From assembly GCA_001804785.1 (NCBI GenBank), contig MHBG01000064.1:49296-113295 (forward strand): 64,000 bases of DNA, in the 5' to 3' direction. The stretch is from Lentisphaerae bacterium GWF2_45_14. Lineage in GTDB: Bacteria > Verrucomicrobiota > Lentisphaeria > Victivallales > GWF2-45-14. Below, piece after piece: positions 17,676 through 26,116 of this stretch (the first letter of the stretch is position 1; every line of letters starts with the position of its first letter). The notes beneath the pieces were generated by a model. That model was not told the DNA's origin. It saw only the letters and a list, made by a program, of their open reading frames with translations, and did not search any database. A program made the position numbers and the translations under genes.

Positions 17676-18125
17676 ATGATAAATCCTTTTTCTGAAATAA
17701 ACTGGACCCCTGATAAAGATGCGGTCCATAGGTTTGGCAAATCTATGTTGATTGGATTCCCGTGTTTGGCCCTGCTTTTTTTAGCGGTTTCCGTTTGCCG
17801 GGGAATTCCTCTTTCTCATGCGCTGATCTTTCCAATATCCTTGACTGTCGCCGGAATATTAATATGGACGATTGCGGCCAACGCTCCGCGCCTTGCTCTT
17901 GTTTTTTACTATCCGTGGTTTTTTCTTGCCGCATGCATAGGATTTTTCCTCTCTAATTTGCTTCTGGTCATATTTTATTACTTGATATTTTCGGGAATTG
18001 CCGTTATTGTCCGCTCTCTGACCTCCAGAGATCCGTTGTCCTTAAAATATAAGGAAGGACAAAATTCCTGGTGGGTGGAACATAAGAGTCATTCCGACTT
18101 GAAGAGATATTTTAAACAATACTGA
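17676..18125 (+). CDS. SxtJ-family small membrane protein
   Basis: A 149-residue protein with an N-terminal soluble piece (PFSEINWTPDKDAVHRFGK) and three to four hydrophobic segments between residues 27 and 115. A short basic tail ends in WWVEHKSHSDLKRYFKQY. This pattern, including the opening with FG and the closing region, matches the SxtJ family named after the saxitoxin cluster, which is nearly always next to a carbamoyltransferase. No enzymatic motif is visible. It begins 8 nt after the carbamoyltransferase. A role as membrane anchor or partner of that enzyme is inference. Confidence 0.85.
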   Translation: MINPFSEINWTPDKDAVHRFGKSMLIGFPCLALLFLAVSVCRGIPLSHALIFPISLTVAGILIWTIAANAPRLALVFYYPWFFLAACIGFFLSNLLLVIFYYLIFSGIAVIVRSLTSRDPLSLKYKEGQNSWWVEHKSHSDLKRYFKQY

Positions 18126-18141
18126 ACACAGAGTGCGATTT

Positions 18142-18339
18142 ATGGCTGAAAAAGAAAATAAAGACAATGGATTTGAAAGCCTTGACGAAGATCAAAATAT
18201 CGTTTCTGAATTCTGGTCTTTTATGAAGGAGAACAAGAAGTTCTGGCTTATTCCTATTATTGTCATATTGCTTGTAATGGGACTTCTGATTCTTTTTGGC
18301 GGAACGAGCGCAGCTCCCTTCATTTACGCACTTTTCTAA
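18142..18339 (+). CDS. DUF5989-family one-span membrane protein (SxtK-like)
   Basis: A 65-residue protein from the ATG; a GTG nine bases upstream is possible, but GAG lies at a better distance from the ATG. The order is an acidic N-terminus, the sequence SEFWSFMKENKKFWLIPI, one membrane segment (roughly residues 33-52), and a short C-terminus ending APFIYALF. That arrangement is characteristic of DUF5989, small proteins found beside SxtJ and carbamoyltransferases. It is the last gene of the glycan operon. No function is known; position and size parallel SxtK in the saxitoxin cluster. Confidence 0.8.
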   Translation: MAEKENKDNGFESLDEDQNIVSEFWSFMKENKKFWLIPIIVILLVMGLLILFGGTSAAPFIYALF

Positions 18340-18497
18340 TTCTACTGCCCTTGTATGCGCATCCGGCTGTTTTGTAGTTCTTTAGGAAAAAGCCTGATTA
18401 ACGGGTAATGGATTAGGTGTCCTCAAGGTGTCTTGGCCGAATTGAAAAATGCAGCCGACCGTATTATCTTCAGTCCTTTGAAGAGAAGAAAATTTAA

Positions 18498-19409
18498 GTG
18501 AAAAACAATTTAGATACAGTTGTGATAATGGGGCCGACCGCTTCGGGGAAAAGCGATCTTGCATTTCGCTTTGCGCTCGAACACGTAGGGGAGATTATAA
18601 GTGCCGATTCCATGCAGGTTTACAGGGGACTCGATATCGGGACGGCCAAGCCTTCCGCCGAAGAGCGCCGCCTGGTACCACACCACATGCTTGATATTCT
18701 CGACATTTCAGAACCGCTCGATGTCTATAGATACGTTGAGAGTGCCGGGAAATGTGTAAATGATATATCTGTGAGGGGGCACATTCCTGTAATCTGTGGC
18801 GGAACGGGCTTTTACATACGATCTCTCCTTTACGGACTTGACCCGCTTCCCGGCGATCATGCCCTGAGAAAAGAACTCGATGCCCTCTACGATAACGAGG
18901 AGAGTTTTGAGGAACTCAAAAAAATAATGTTGGAAAAAGACTCTGTCTCACTTAATAAATGGAACTCTCACCGCCGCAAGCTGATAAGGGCTCTTGAGGT
19001 TTTTACGATTACGGGAAAGTCCATCACGGAACTTCAGTCCGCCCCTTCAAGTGTTCCGCGCTTTCCTGTCAGGCAGTTTGTACTTTCGTGGGAGCGGGAG
19101 GAGCTTAAAAAGAGAATTGCCGGGCGTACCGAAAAGATGTTGTCCTCCGGCTGGATAGAAGAAGCAGCGTCAATGATTTCAAAAGGGCTTTTAAATACAC
19201 CGACAGCCCACCAGGCGTTGGGGTACAGGCAGATAGCTGAATTCATCGAAGGCAGGATTACGCGCATGGAACTTGCCGGGAGAATAGCGACTGCGACATG
19301 GCAGTACGCACGACGCCAGATAACATGGTTCAAGACCAAGCACCCCGGCTCGAAAATAGTCAACATGCCATGCAATTACACGCAATTCATAGATAATTTC
19401 ACTCCATAA
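18498..19409 (+). CDS. miaA: tRNA dimethylallyltransferase
   Basis: This 303-residue enzyme transfers a dimethylallyl group to A37 of tRNAs that read codons starting with U. The P-loop GPTASGKS is at residues 11-18, ADSMQVYRGLDIGTAKP and PHHMLDI follow as in all MiaA proteins, then GGTGFYIRSLLYG near residue 100 and QYARRQITWFK near the end. Start is GTG, preceded by AGAGAAG. It is separated from the glycan operon by 158 nt in which I see no clear terminator, and the pyrophosphatase gene follows after 12 nt. Confidence 0.97.
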   Translation: MKNNLDTVVIMGPTASGKSDLAFRFALEHVGEIISADSMQVYRGLDIGTAKPSAEERRLVPHHMLDILDISEPLDVYRYVESAGKCVNDISVRGHIPVICGGTGFYIRSLLYGLDPLPGDHALRKELDALYDNEESFEELKKIMLEKDSVSLNKWNSHRRKLIRALEVFTITGKSITELQSAPSSVPRFPVRQFVLSWEREELKKRIAGRTEKMLSSGWIEEAASMISKGLLNTPTAHQALGYRQIAEFIEGRITRMELAGRIATATWQYARRQITWFKTKHPGSKIVNMPCNYTQFIDNFTP

Positions 19410-19421
19410 CTAGAGGTTAAT

Positions 19422-21194
19422 TTGAAAAACCAGATGATATCACAGCCAAGATGGAAGATAGAGCTTTCAAGCACAACCGTTCCTGAAAACGGCAGACGCG
19501 GAAAATCAGCAAAAGAAGCTGGCGATTCCATAAAGACAATAATTATAGGACATAAGAATCCCGACACCGACAGCATTGCTTCGGCGCATGCCTACGCCGA
19601 GCTTAAGAAGATGCTCGGAATGAAAAACGTCTCAGCCGCATGTCCTGGCCTGCCCACTGAAAAAACCCGCTTTCTTTTTAAGAAGTTCGCGGTGCCGCTG
19701 CCCCCTGTACTGGAAGACGTTTATCCGCGAGTGAGGGATATATCTACAAGTTCTTTTGTGTCAGCTAGTTCTGAGTCAACACTGATGGATGCCCTCGAGC
19801 TTCTCCAGTCATCACGGCAGATCCGGATACCCGTTGTTGAACAGTCAGTCCGCTTTTTCGGCATGATAAGCCTCTTCGACCTTGCCGGTAAATTTCTCCA
19901 GAAGCCGGAAAATCCTCAGGGCAGACATTCCATTAACGGCAGCTTGATAAGCAGGGAAGTCACCACGTCGGTGAAGCTTGTTGCTAAGTCACTAAACGCC
20001 AAAGTGATATGCTCAAAAAATATCGATTCTCTCAATACGTATGACGTTTACGTGGGGGCGATGAGTGAGAAAAAACTCCGTTCAATCATTAAGAAGAAAA
20101 GGAGAAACAGGCTTGCCCTCGTTGTCGGCGACAGGGACGATATACAATCTCTCGCCGTGGAAACAGGCGTTCCGCTCATGATTGTTACCGGGAATTCGGA
20201 CGTCCCGCCCGAGCTTGCCATGAAAGCCGAATCGAAAGGAATCTCAATACTGCAAACCCCTTTTGATTCAGCATCTTCCATCAGAAGACTCAAGTTCAGC
20301 CTACCCGTTAATCTGATTTTGCAGGATAATTCACTGACATTCTCGGCGGACGAGAAGTTAAGCGATATTTTCGATAAATTGATAAGCGGACCCGATGATG
20401 TTTTTCCCGTGGTCAGCAAGGATTTGAAGCTGGAAGGCGTATTTACGAAGTTCGACCTTGAAAAAACATCGCCCGTAAACCTTATACTCGTAGACCATAA
20501 CGAGCTTGACCAGGCAATCCCCGGCGCCTATGAAGTTCCGGTTATTGAAATAATAGATCACCATAAACTGGGAATGCCGCAGACGAATGTGCCGGTAACC
20601 GTTTTTAATGACGTCGTGGGCAGTACCTGCACGCTGGTGTCGGAGCTTTACCGCAAATTCGGAAAACGCCCGCGCCGTCAGACCGCCGGAATACTGATGG
20701 GCGGAATTATAACAGACACTCTTTGTCTGCGTTCTCCAACATCAACGGAAAGAGACAGTTCCGCACTGAGGTGGCTTTCAAAAATAGCCGATTGCACTCC
20801 GCTGGAGCTTTCAAGCGAAATAATAAGCGCGGGTTCGATTATCGCAGGAATGTCGCCTTCCAACGTGCTTCTTGCCGATAGGAAAGATTACAAGGTCGGC
20901 AATCTTACTGTAGCAATATCTCAGGTGGAGGAATCAGGTTTTGAAAACTTCTCCTCAAGAAAAGATGCGCTGTACAGGGAAATACTGGGAGTTGTGGAGA
21001 AGGAAAATCTTGATTTCTTCGGGCTTCTCGTTACAAACGTTATTCGTGAGACTTCAGTGCTCCTTGCGGCCGGAAAGGAAAACCTTCTAGACAAAGTCCC
21101 GTGGCCGAGGCTTGAAAAGAATCTCTTTGAGTTGGAAGGTGTTCTGAGCAGGAAGAAGCAGCTCCTGCCCAAAATCTTAAGCGCTTTCAACTGA
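19422..21194 (+). CDS. ppaC: Manganese-dependent inorganic pyrophosphatase with CBS/DRTGG regulatory insert
   Basis: This 590-residue protein is a family II (DHH) pyrophosphatase split by a regulatory region. Metal ligands are in GHKNPDTDS (residues 43-51), VDHNELDQ and EIIDHHKLG near residue 378. The C-terminal DHHA2 domain has the substrate motif SRKKQ near the end. The insert of about 250 residues between them resembles a CBS pair with a DRTGG domain, as in nucleotide-regulated clostridial enzymes. It hydrolyses pyrophosphate to drive biosynthesis, probably under AMP/ATP or diadenosine control. The start is TTG with AGAGG 5 nt upstream. The first 37 residues are an extra N-terminal stretch, so a later start is not excluded. 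Confidence 0.9.
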   Translation: MKNQMISQPRWKIELSSTTVPENGRRGKSAKEAGDSIKTIIIGHKNPDTDSIASAHAYAELKKMLGMKNVSAACPGLPTEKTRFLFKKFAVPLPPVLEDVYPRVRDISTSSFVSASSESTLMDALELLQSSRQIRIPVVEQSVRFFGMISLFDLAGKFLQKPENPQGRHSINGSLISREVTTSVKLVAKSLNAKVICSKNIDSLNTYDVYVGAMSEKKLRSIIKKKRRNRLALVVGDRDDIQSLAVETGVPLMIVTGNSDVPPELAMKAESKGISILQTPFDSASSIRRLKFSLPVNLILQDNSLTFSADEKLSDIFDKLISGPDDVFPVVSKDLKLEGVFTKFDLEKTSPVNLILVDHNELDQAIPGAYEVPVIEIIDHHKLGMPQTNVPVTVFNDVVGSTCTLVSELYRKFGKRPRRQTAGILMGGIITDTLCLRSPTSTERDSSALRWLSKIADCTPLELSSEIISAGSIIAGMSPSNVLLADRKDYKVGNLTVAISQVEESGFENFSSRKDALYREILGVVEKENLDFFGLLVTNVIRETSVLLAAGKENLLDKVPWPRLEKNLFELEGVLSRKKQLLPKILSAFN

Positions 21195-21199
21195 TGTTG

Positions 21200-22378
21200 T
21201 TATGGGAGTTCGACTTCCTGCCCTTTTCGTTCTGCGGAAAGATATGCTCCGTACATTACAGACACTGTATCAAGACCGAGCGATTTTCCGCATTCCGGTT
21301 CGCGGTGGTTTTCTATCGCTGAAAGGAAGTCGTCGATTTCCTGCGGGTAACCTGTCATCCAGTCTTCATCGGGCGATGGAAACGACCAGCCCTGTTTTGT
21401 TCCAAGTTTTTCAGTGAGGTAAACATCTTTAAGAAGTTCATCCTTAGGATTATACAGTGTGCATGCGTCGACCGGATTTATATTGCAGCGCATTCTGTGA
21501 TTATTTGCGAAGACCTCAAGGTAGTTGTGGACTCCGCCCATCACTATTTCGTTGGAGAAGATGTCGGCCACAAAGGAATCTTCAAAGACGATATGCATCT
21601 GGCAGAAATCTTCCACGTCATAATAATCCGAACGTAAAAAACCGGCATCGCGGAACTTGGGATTTTGGGTTATGCTGTGCGTCCTTGCGCTTACGGATTT
21701 AGGGCGGATTGCATTTCCGTTCTGTATAATGCCTTCAAGTTGTTTTAGATAGAGCGCGGCTGTCAGAGGGTGGCATCCTTTTCCCACAATTGAGCCGCCG
21801 CCTGATTTTTTCCATATTCCATACGCCGGAGAATGCGAGCCGCTGTGCGATTCCTCTCCGATTATCCAGAGTATCTGTCCTTTGGAAGCCCTGAGGATTT
21901 CGGCCTCTTTTTTTACCGCGGGCGCATAAACCCAATTTTCAGCGTAGCAGAGAGTTATATTATTTTTTTCGGCAGAACTGACTATTTTTGAAGCGCTCTC
22001 GACCGCCTTTTCGAACATTGTTATTTTAGGAAATTTGTCGCCTCTCCAGTTGTCCGGGGCGTTTTCCGGGCCATAGTAGCCGGTGAAAGGCTTTTCAACG
22101 ATAGCATGCTTGCCGGCGTTTGCGGCTTCTACCGCATAAAGCTCATGCACGTTTCCCGGTGCGCAAATATCCACGACATCAACGTGTTCAAGCATTTCAT
22201 CAAATGTGTTGAATGCCCTTATTCCTTTTTCTGAGGCGAATTTTTTTCTCTTTTCCTCAGTGGGCGAATAACAGCCTTCGACGGAGACACGCGTGCCCTG
22301 ACGCGAGTATGAGGCATAATGGAAATTAGCGGCGAATCCTGATCCTACAATTCCTATTCTCAAAGGTGATTTATTCAT
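21200..22378 (-). CDS. Gfo/Idh/MocA-family oxidoreductase
   Basis: A 392-residue NAD(P)-dependent dehydrogenase. The Rossmann motif IGIVGSGFAANFH is at residues 8-20, and EKPFTGYYG near residue 118 holds the conserved EKP lysine. A C-terminal alpha/beta domain follows with VGKGCHPLTAALYL, the substrate His region. Family members oxidise or reduce sugars, inositols and related carbonyls. The gene overlaps the alpha-oxoamine synthase by ATGA, so the two are translationally coupled. That suggests a two-step route in which a keto product of the synthase is reduced, but this is inference. A cyclitol or sugar substrate is equally possible. Confidence 0.88.
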   Translation of the reverse strand: MNKSPLRIGIVGSGFAANFHYASYSRQGTRVSVEGCYSPTEEKRKKFASEKGIRAFNTFDEMLEHVDVVDICAPGNVHELYAVEAANAGKHAIVEKPFTGYYGPENAPDNWRGDKFPKITMFEKAVESASKIVSSAEKNNITLCYAENWVYAPAVKKEAEILRASKGQILWIIGEESHSGSHSPAYGIWKKSGGGSIVGKGCHPLTAALYLKQLEGIIQNGNAIRPKSVSARTHSITQNPKFRDAGFLRSDYYDVEDFCQMHIVFEDSFVADIFSNEIVMGGVHNYLEVFANNHRMRCNINPVDACTLYNPKDELLKDVYLTEKLGTKQGWSFPSPDEDWMTGYPQEIDDFLSAIENHREPECGKSLGLDTVSVMYGAYLSAERKGQEVELP

Positions 22379-23535
22379 GATATTTTTTCTTTTATTTCTT
22401 TAAATTTTTTTATAAGAAGCGCCATATCTTCCTCCGTATGAATGGCATTAACGGTTATCCTGACGCGCGCCTTTCCCGCCGGGACGGTCGGAGGTCTTAT
22501 GCCTGTTACAAGGATATTGTTTTCATAAAAGAATTTCGAAACTTTCATTGTCGTTTCGGAACTTCCGAGAACAACTGGGATGATATGACTCGAACTTTCT
22601 CCGGTGTCAAAACCAAGTTCCTGAAGCGAACTGCGAAGTTTTGCGGCTTTTTTCTGGAGAGCAGTCCTTATTTCTGACGATTCAGGCGATTGCACAATTT
22701 TCAACGCGGCGGAAATAGCTCCGCAGACCGCAGGAGGGAGAGCCGTGCTGTAAATAAATGAACCGCAGCTATTTATAAAGTAGTCGCGAAGTTCTTTCGA
22801 GCACGCAGCATAAGCGCCGTAAGAGCCGAGGGCTTTGCTGAAGGTTCCCATCGCAATATCACAGGCGGAGGGATTTGCAAGGCCTTCGCCGCGTGCGCCG
22901 AAGAGTCCGGAGCCGTGTGCGTCGTCAAGGTAGAGTATCGCATCATATTTCTGGGCTATTTTCTGCAAGCCTTCGACGTCGGACATATCTCCGTCCATGC
23001 TGAAAATAGTTTCATCGACTATCAATTTGCGAGACGAGCCGGCTGATTTTTCAAGCAGTTTCTCAAGATGCCCCAAGTCGTTGTGCCTAAATCTTTTAAA
23101 GTCTCCGTCTGAAAGTCTGCATCCGGCGTTGAGGCTGGCGTGATTAAGTTTATCGGCGAATACTTCGGTTCCATGTCCGGCGAGGGCCGGGATCATGCCT
23201 GAGTTGGCGAGAAAGCCTGAGCCGAATATCAGGGCAGCTTCCGCGCCCTTCCACTCGGCTATTTCATTTTCAAGGTTTTCATAAGCGTCAATGGTACCGG
23301 TGACGAGTCTGGAAGCTCCGGAACCGGCGCCATACTTGTTTACCCATTTTGTTGATTCGGCGATAACGTCAGGGTGATTGGAAAGCCCGAGATAATCATT
23401 GGAGGAGAAGTTGAGACAGCGCCGCCCGTCGGCAATACATTTGCGCGCCGAAAAAGGAACGATATTTCTGAGCGTCCTGAAATTATCGTTTTTTTTTGCT
23501 TCTTTCAAAAAATCTTCTATAAATTCGAATTTCAT
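22375..23535 (-). CDS. bioF: 8-amino-7-oxononanoate synthase/alpha-oxoamine synthase family
   Basis: A 386-residue PLP enzyme of the alpha-oxoamine synthase family. FSSNDYLGLSNHP near residue 44, GAGSGASRLVTG, the PLP Asp region DDAHGSGLFG near residue 203 and the Schiff-base lysine in GTFSKALGSYG near 235 are all present. BioF joins pimeloyl-thioester and alanine in biotin synthesis; relatives join other acyl-CoAs with glycine or serine. No bioA, bioB, bioC or bioD is nearby. Instead the gene sits 3 nt after a protein kinase gene and overlaps an oxidoreductase, so a non-biotin role is possible. The symbol is given for the family and not as proof of biotin function. Confidence 0.82.
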   Translation of the reverse strand: MKFEFIEDFLKEAKKNDNFRTLRNIVPFSARKCIADGRRCLNFSSNDYLGLSNHPDVIAESTKWVNKYGAGSGASRLVTGTIDAYENLENEIAEWKGAEAALIFGSGFLANSGMIPALAGHGTEVFADKLNHASLNAGCRLSDGDFKRFRHNDLGHLEKLLEKSAGSSRKLIVDETIFSMDGDMSDVEGLQKIAQKYDAILYLDDAHGSGLFGARGEGLANPSACDIAMGTFSKALGSYGAYAACSKELRDYFINSCGSFIYSTALPPAVCGAISAALKIVQSPESSEIRTALQKKAAKLRSSLQELGFDTGESSSHIIPVVLGSSETTMKVSKFFYENNILVTGIRPPTVPAGKARVRITVNAIHTEEDMALLIKKFKEIKEKIS

Positions 23536-23538
23536 TTT

Positions 23539-24549
23539 TCAAAACGTGATTTTCGTTGTTTTTACCGGTAATACAAGGGTGGGGCTGCCGGGGCGCAGCG
23601 ATGCCTTGCGTTTCTCGTCTTTTTCAAAGACATACGCCATATTCTCTCTCATATATTTTGCGAGGGTTACGATAGTCGGGCCGTAGCCGTCCTTATATAT
23701 ATAGTATTCAAGTTCCCTGGCAAGTTCCGCTGTGGAGCAGTAGCGTTGGTCGGCTTCGGGGGCGAGGCATTTTTCGATGATGTTCATGAGAGGTCTGTCA
23801 TTCTTAAACTCATCGGGAAATTTCCCCCAGTTGATGTAATTAGATTTTGCCTGTTCCAGCAGCTTTGCGAAGTCATTTGATACGTCTCTGGTGTGCTCTC
23901 CTGAAATGAGATAGAATAGAACGATGCCCAGCGAGTAAATGTCCGATCGGAAATCGAGTGCTTTCCCCGATGCCTGCTCGGGCGACATGAAGGGAAGTTT
24001 TCCTGAAACCGTTCCGTCGGAGACCATGGTGGCTGCTTTTGCAATCCCGAAATCGGTCAGTTTCGGAAGCCCTTCGGTTGTTATGAGTACATTGCTTGGG
24101 CATACATCGCAATGGACTATATTCAGAGGTGTTTCATCACGGGCAGTGCGGCTGTGTGCATAGGCGAGTCCGCGTGCGATACGGCTTGCAATGAAGACCG
24201 CCAGGTTGAGCGGTATTTTTATCTTGAGCTTTATATGGAAATCAATGAACTCGTGAAGTGTTATTCCGTCAACATACTCAATAACGAAATAGTAGTTTCC
24301 CTCGTACTTCCCGAGCTGGTATATCTGGACAATATTTTCGTGGACGAGGTTGGCTACGAGGAGCGCCTCGGCACGGAACATGTCAACGAATCGTTTTTCG
24401 GATGAAAGCGGGGCGAGCAATGTCTTAACGGCCACGGTCTTGACGAAACCGTCAACACCCTTCTGATATGCTTTGTAAACCGCGCCCATTCCTCCCTCGG
24501 CAATGCATTCGACGATCTCAAACTCGACACTGTCTTTTATTTTAAACAT
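23539..24549 (-). CDS. Hanks-type Ser/Thr protein kinase, soluble
   Basis: The 336-residue protein is almost entirely a kinase domain. The glycine loop reads AEGGMGAVYKA, the VAVK lysine is near residue 42, the C-helix Glu is in FRAEALLVANLVHENIV, the DFG motif is in LTDFGIAKA near 165, and SPEQA closes the activation segment. The catalytic loop is unusual: HCDVCPSN in place of HRDxKPxN, so it lacks the RD arginine and the loop lysine but keeps the catalytic Asp and Asn. There is no membrane segment or extracellular sensor. The ATG has GGGAG just before it, although closely spaced; an upstream TTG would add seven residues. It leads an operon with bioF-like and oxidoreductase genes. Confidence 0.9.
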   Translation of the reverse strand: MFKIKDSVEFEIVECIAEGGMGAVYKAYQKGVDGFVKTVAVKTLLAPLSSEKRFVDMFRAEALLVANLVHENIVQIYQLGKYEGNYYFVIEYVDGITLHEFIDFHIKLKIKIPLNLAVFIASRIARGLAYAHSRTARDETPLNIVHCDVCPSNVLITTEGLPKLTDFGIAKAATMVSDGTVSGKLPFMSPEQASGKALDFRSDIYSLGIVLFYLISGEHTRDVSNDFAKLLEQAKSNYINWGKFPDEFKNDRPLMNIIEKCLAPEADQRYCSTAELARELEYYIYKDGYGPTIVTLAKYMRENMAYVFEKDEKRKASLRPGSPTLVLPVKTTKITF

Positions 24550-24612
24550 AAGCTCCCGCCATATTTTCAATCTGGATAAAGTTAATGCGTCAGGCGCAAA
24601 TCTTCAAATACC

Positions 24613-24640
24613 TTGACTCGGGGCAGGAATAAATTATATT
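24613..24640 (+). promoter_or_regulatory. Sigma-70-type promoter for the AAC(3)-like gene
   Basis: TTGACT (24613-24618) and TATATT (24635-24640) are separated by 16 bases and lie just before the only plus-strand gene here, 26 nt ahead of its ATG. Each hexamer differs from the sigma-70 consensus by one base. The gap to the divergent kinase gene is about 115 nt, so a separate promoter for each direction is expected. Not tested by any search. Confidence 0.5.
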
Positions 24641-24665
24641 ATCCGTCTAAATAGAAAGTTTTTTT

Positions 24666-25424
24666 ATGGATATTCCCGAGATAATAGCATTGGGACTTTC
24701 CGCATGCGGATTAAAACAGGGAGACACAACTCTGGTACATTGCTCACTGCGTTCACTCGGAATTGAAAATGCGGCGGAATCTTTGCTTGAAGGGCTGCTG
24801 CGTATCCTTGGCGAAGATGGAACAATCCTTGTTCCATCGCTTAGTTATATGACGATAAATGCGGAGCAGAATTTTTTTGATATCAATTCAACTCCTTCGT
24901 GCGCAGGGGGATTTACGGAATATTTTAGAAAATGCCCGGGCGTTGAAAGAAGCCTCCACCCTACTCATTCAGTATGCGGACTTGGGAAACATGCCTGTGC
25001 CGTTCTCTCAAAACATCAGCTTGACAATAGTCCCTGCGGTCCGAATTCGCCCTACGCCGCGTTGAGGGACTGCGGCGGAAAGATCATCTTTATCGGCTGC
25101 GGTATAAGGCCGAACACATCAATGCACGGAGTTGAGGAAACGTTGAGCCCTTATCCGCCTTACCTTTTTTCAGAAAGCGTTCGTTATATCCTGAAAGGAG
25201 CCGACGGCAAAATTTCTGGAATGGACTGTCTCAGGCATGGCTTCAAGAAATTCGGCTACGTGCAGCGCTATGACAGGATAGAACCGCTTCTTTCATCCTC
25301 CGAAATGTTCAAGGGAAAACTCATGGACGCGGAAATTGTAGTCATGGATGCCCGCGCAGTATGGGAAAAAGGGCACGCCGCTCTTCTAAGAGACAAATTA
25401 TTCTTTGTCGAGAAGATTAATTAA
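24666..25424 (+). CDS. AAC(3)-family N-acetyltransferase
   Basis: A 252-residue protein of the antibiotic N-acetyltransferase (AAC(3)/YokD) fold. Family sequences are LVHCSLRSLG near residue 25, GTILVPSLSY, RSLHPTHSVCGLGKHA near residue 100, SPCGPNSPYAAL and GKIIFIGCG. Some members acetylate the 3-amino group of aminoglycosides with acetyl-CoA, but many chromosomal members do not confer resistance and their substrates are unknown; several lie in glycan clusters. Here it stands alone, so the substrate is open. Its last 27 bases overlap the end of the convergent HD-domain gene. Confidence 0.87.
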   Translation: MDIPEIIALGLSACGLKQGDTTLVHCSLRSLGIENAAESLLEGLLRILGEDGTILVPSLSYMTINAEQNFFDINSTPSCAGGFTEYFRKCPGVERSLHPTHSVCGLGKHACAVLSKHQLDNSPCGPNSPYAALRDCGGKIIFIGCGIRPNTSMHGVEETLSPYPPYLFSESVRYILKGADGKISGMDCLRHGFKKFGYVQRYDRIEPLLSSSEMFKGKLMDAEIVVMDARAVWEKGHAALLRDKLFFVEKIN

Positions 25425-25991
25425 TTCCTTCAATTTTGCCGTATTTTTTTTCTTGAGGGGCCCGCGTGATTTTTTGGCGGCATCTGTGAAGTACGAATGT
25501 GACTCCATGAATTTAAGTTCAAATTCAAGCCAGCTGGCATCAGAATAAATAATGTTTTGACAAGAAAGTTCCTCGCGGAACAAGGCCGCCTTCTCGAAAA
25601 AACTGTCAGTGCCAAGGTAAGAAAGATCCGCATCGCGGATTATTTTTTCGAGTATGTCCGAAGGGCTATGGAGAAGAGCGGTCGCCATTATGATTCGGCA
25701 AACCTTGTCGATATTATCCTGAGTATATCCGAAGCGTGGCAACTCTTTTTTTGCAAATGCGCATGCAATCGACTCATTATTTATGTACTGGACAAGAAAT
25801 CCGGCATCATGCATACACGCGGCAGTAAGTAAGATCGTGAAATCTTCGCCCTGAATTCCTTCTTCCGGGGCAAACTCACGACAGGCTTCGAGCACTTCTA
25901 TGGTATGTTCAAGATTATGATAAGTCAATATTCCCGGCAAGGTCTCTTTGAGGGTTTGCAGTATAAAATCTTTCAGGCTTTCGAAATCCAT
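25398..25991 (-). CDS. HD-domain phosphohydrolase-like protein
   Basis: A 197-residue soluble protein with an HD metal site: His in YHNLEHTIEVL near residue 26, the HD pair in CMHDAGF near 60, and a later Asp in RDADLSYLG near 120. HD proteins cleave phosphate esters of nucleotides or cyclic dinucleotides. The size and the YHNxxH opening resemble small HD proteins often found as a partner of signalling domains. No fused sensor is present. It is convergent with the AAC(3)-like gene. Substrate not predictable from the sequence. Confidence 0.83.
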   Translation of the reverse strand: MDFESLKDFILQTLKETLPGILTYHNLEHTIEVLEACREFAPEEGIQGEDFTILLTAACMHDAGFLVQYINNESIACAFAKKELPRFGYTQDNIDKVCRIIMATALLHSPSDILEKIIRDADLSYLGTDSFFEKAALFREELSCQNIIYSDASWLEFELKFMESHSYFTDAAKKSRGPLKKKNTAKLKELINLLDKE

Positions 25992-26116
25992 ACCGCTTGT
26001 TTCCTCAGTTTATTTTACGATAGCAGTTTGCCTTCCTTTTGCAAACGAAAGCCGAAATGACTTGCAAAAACACGTTCCTCCAGATAGCTTAATACAAAAT
26101 GGAAGAACTGTACGCT

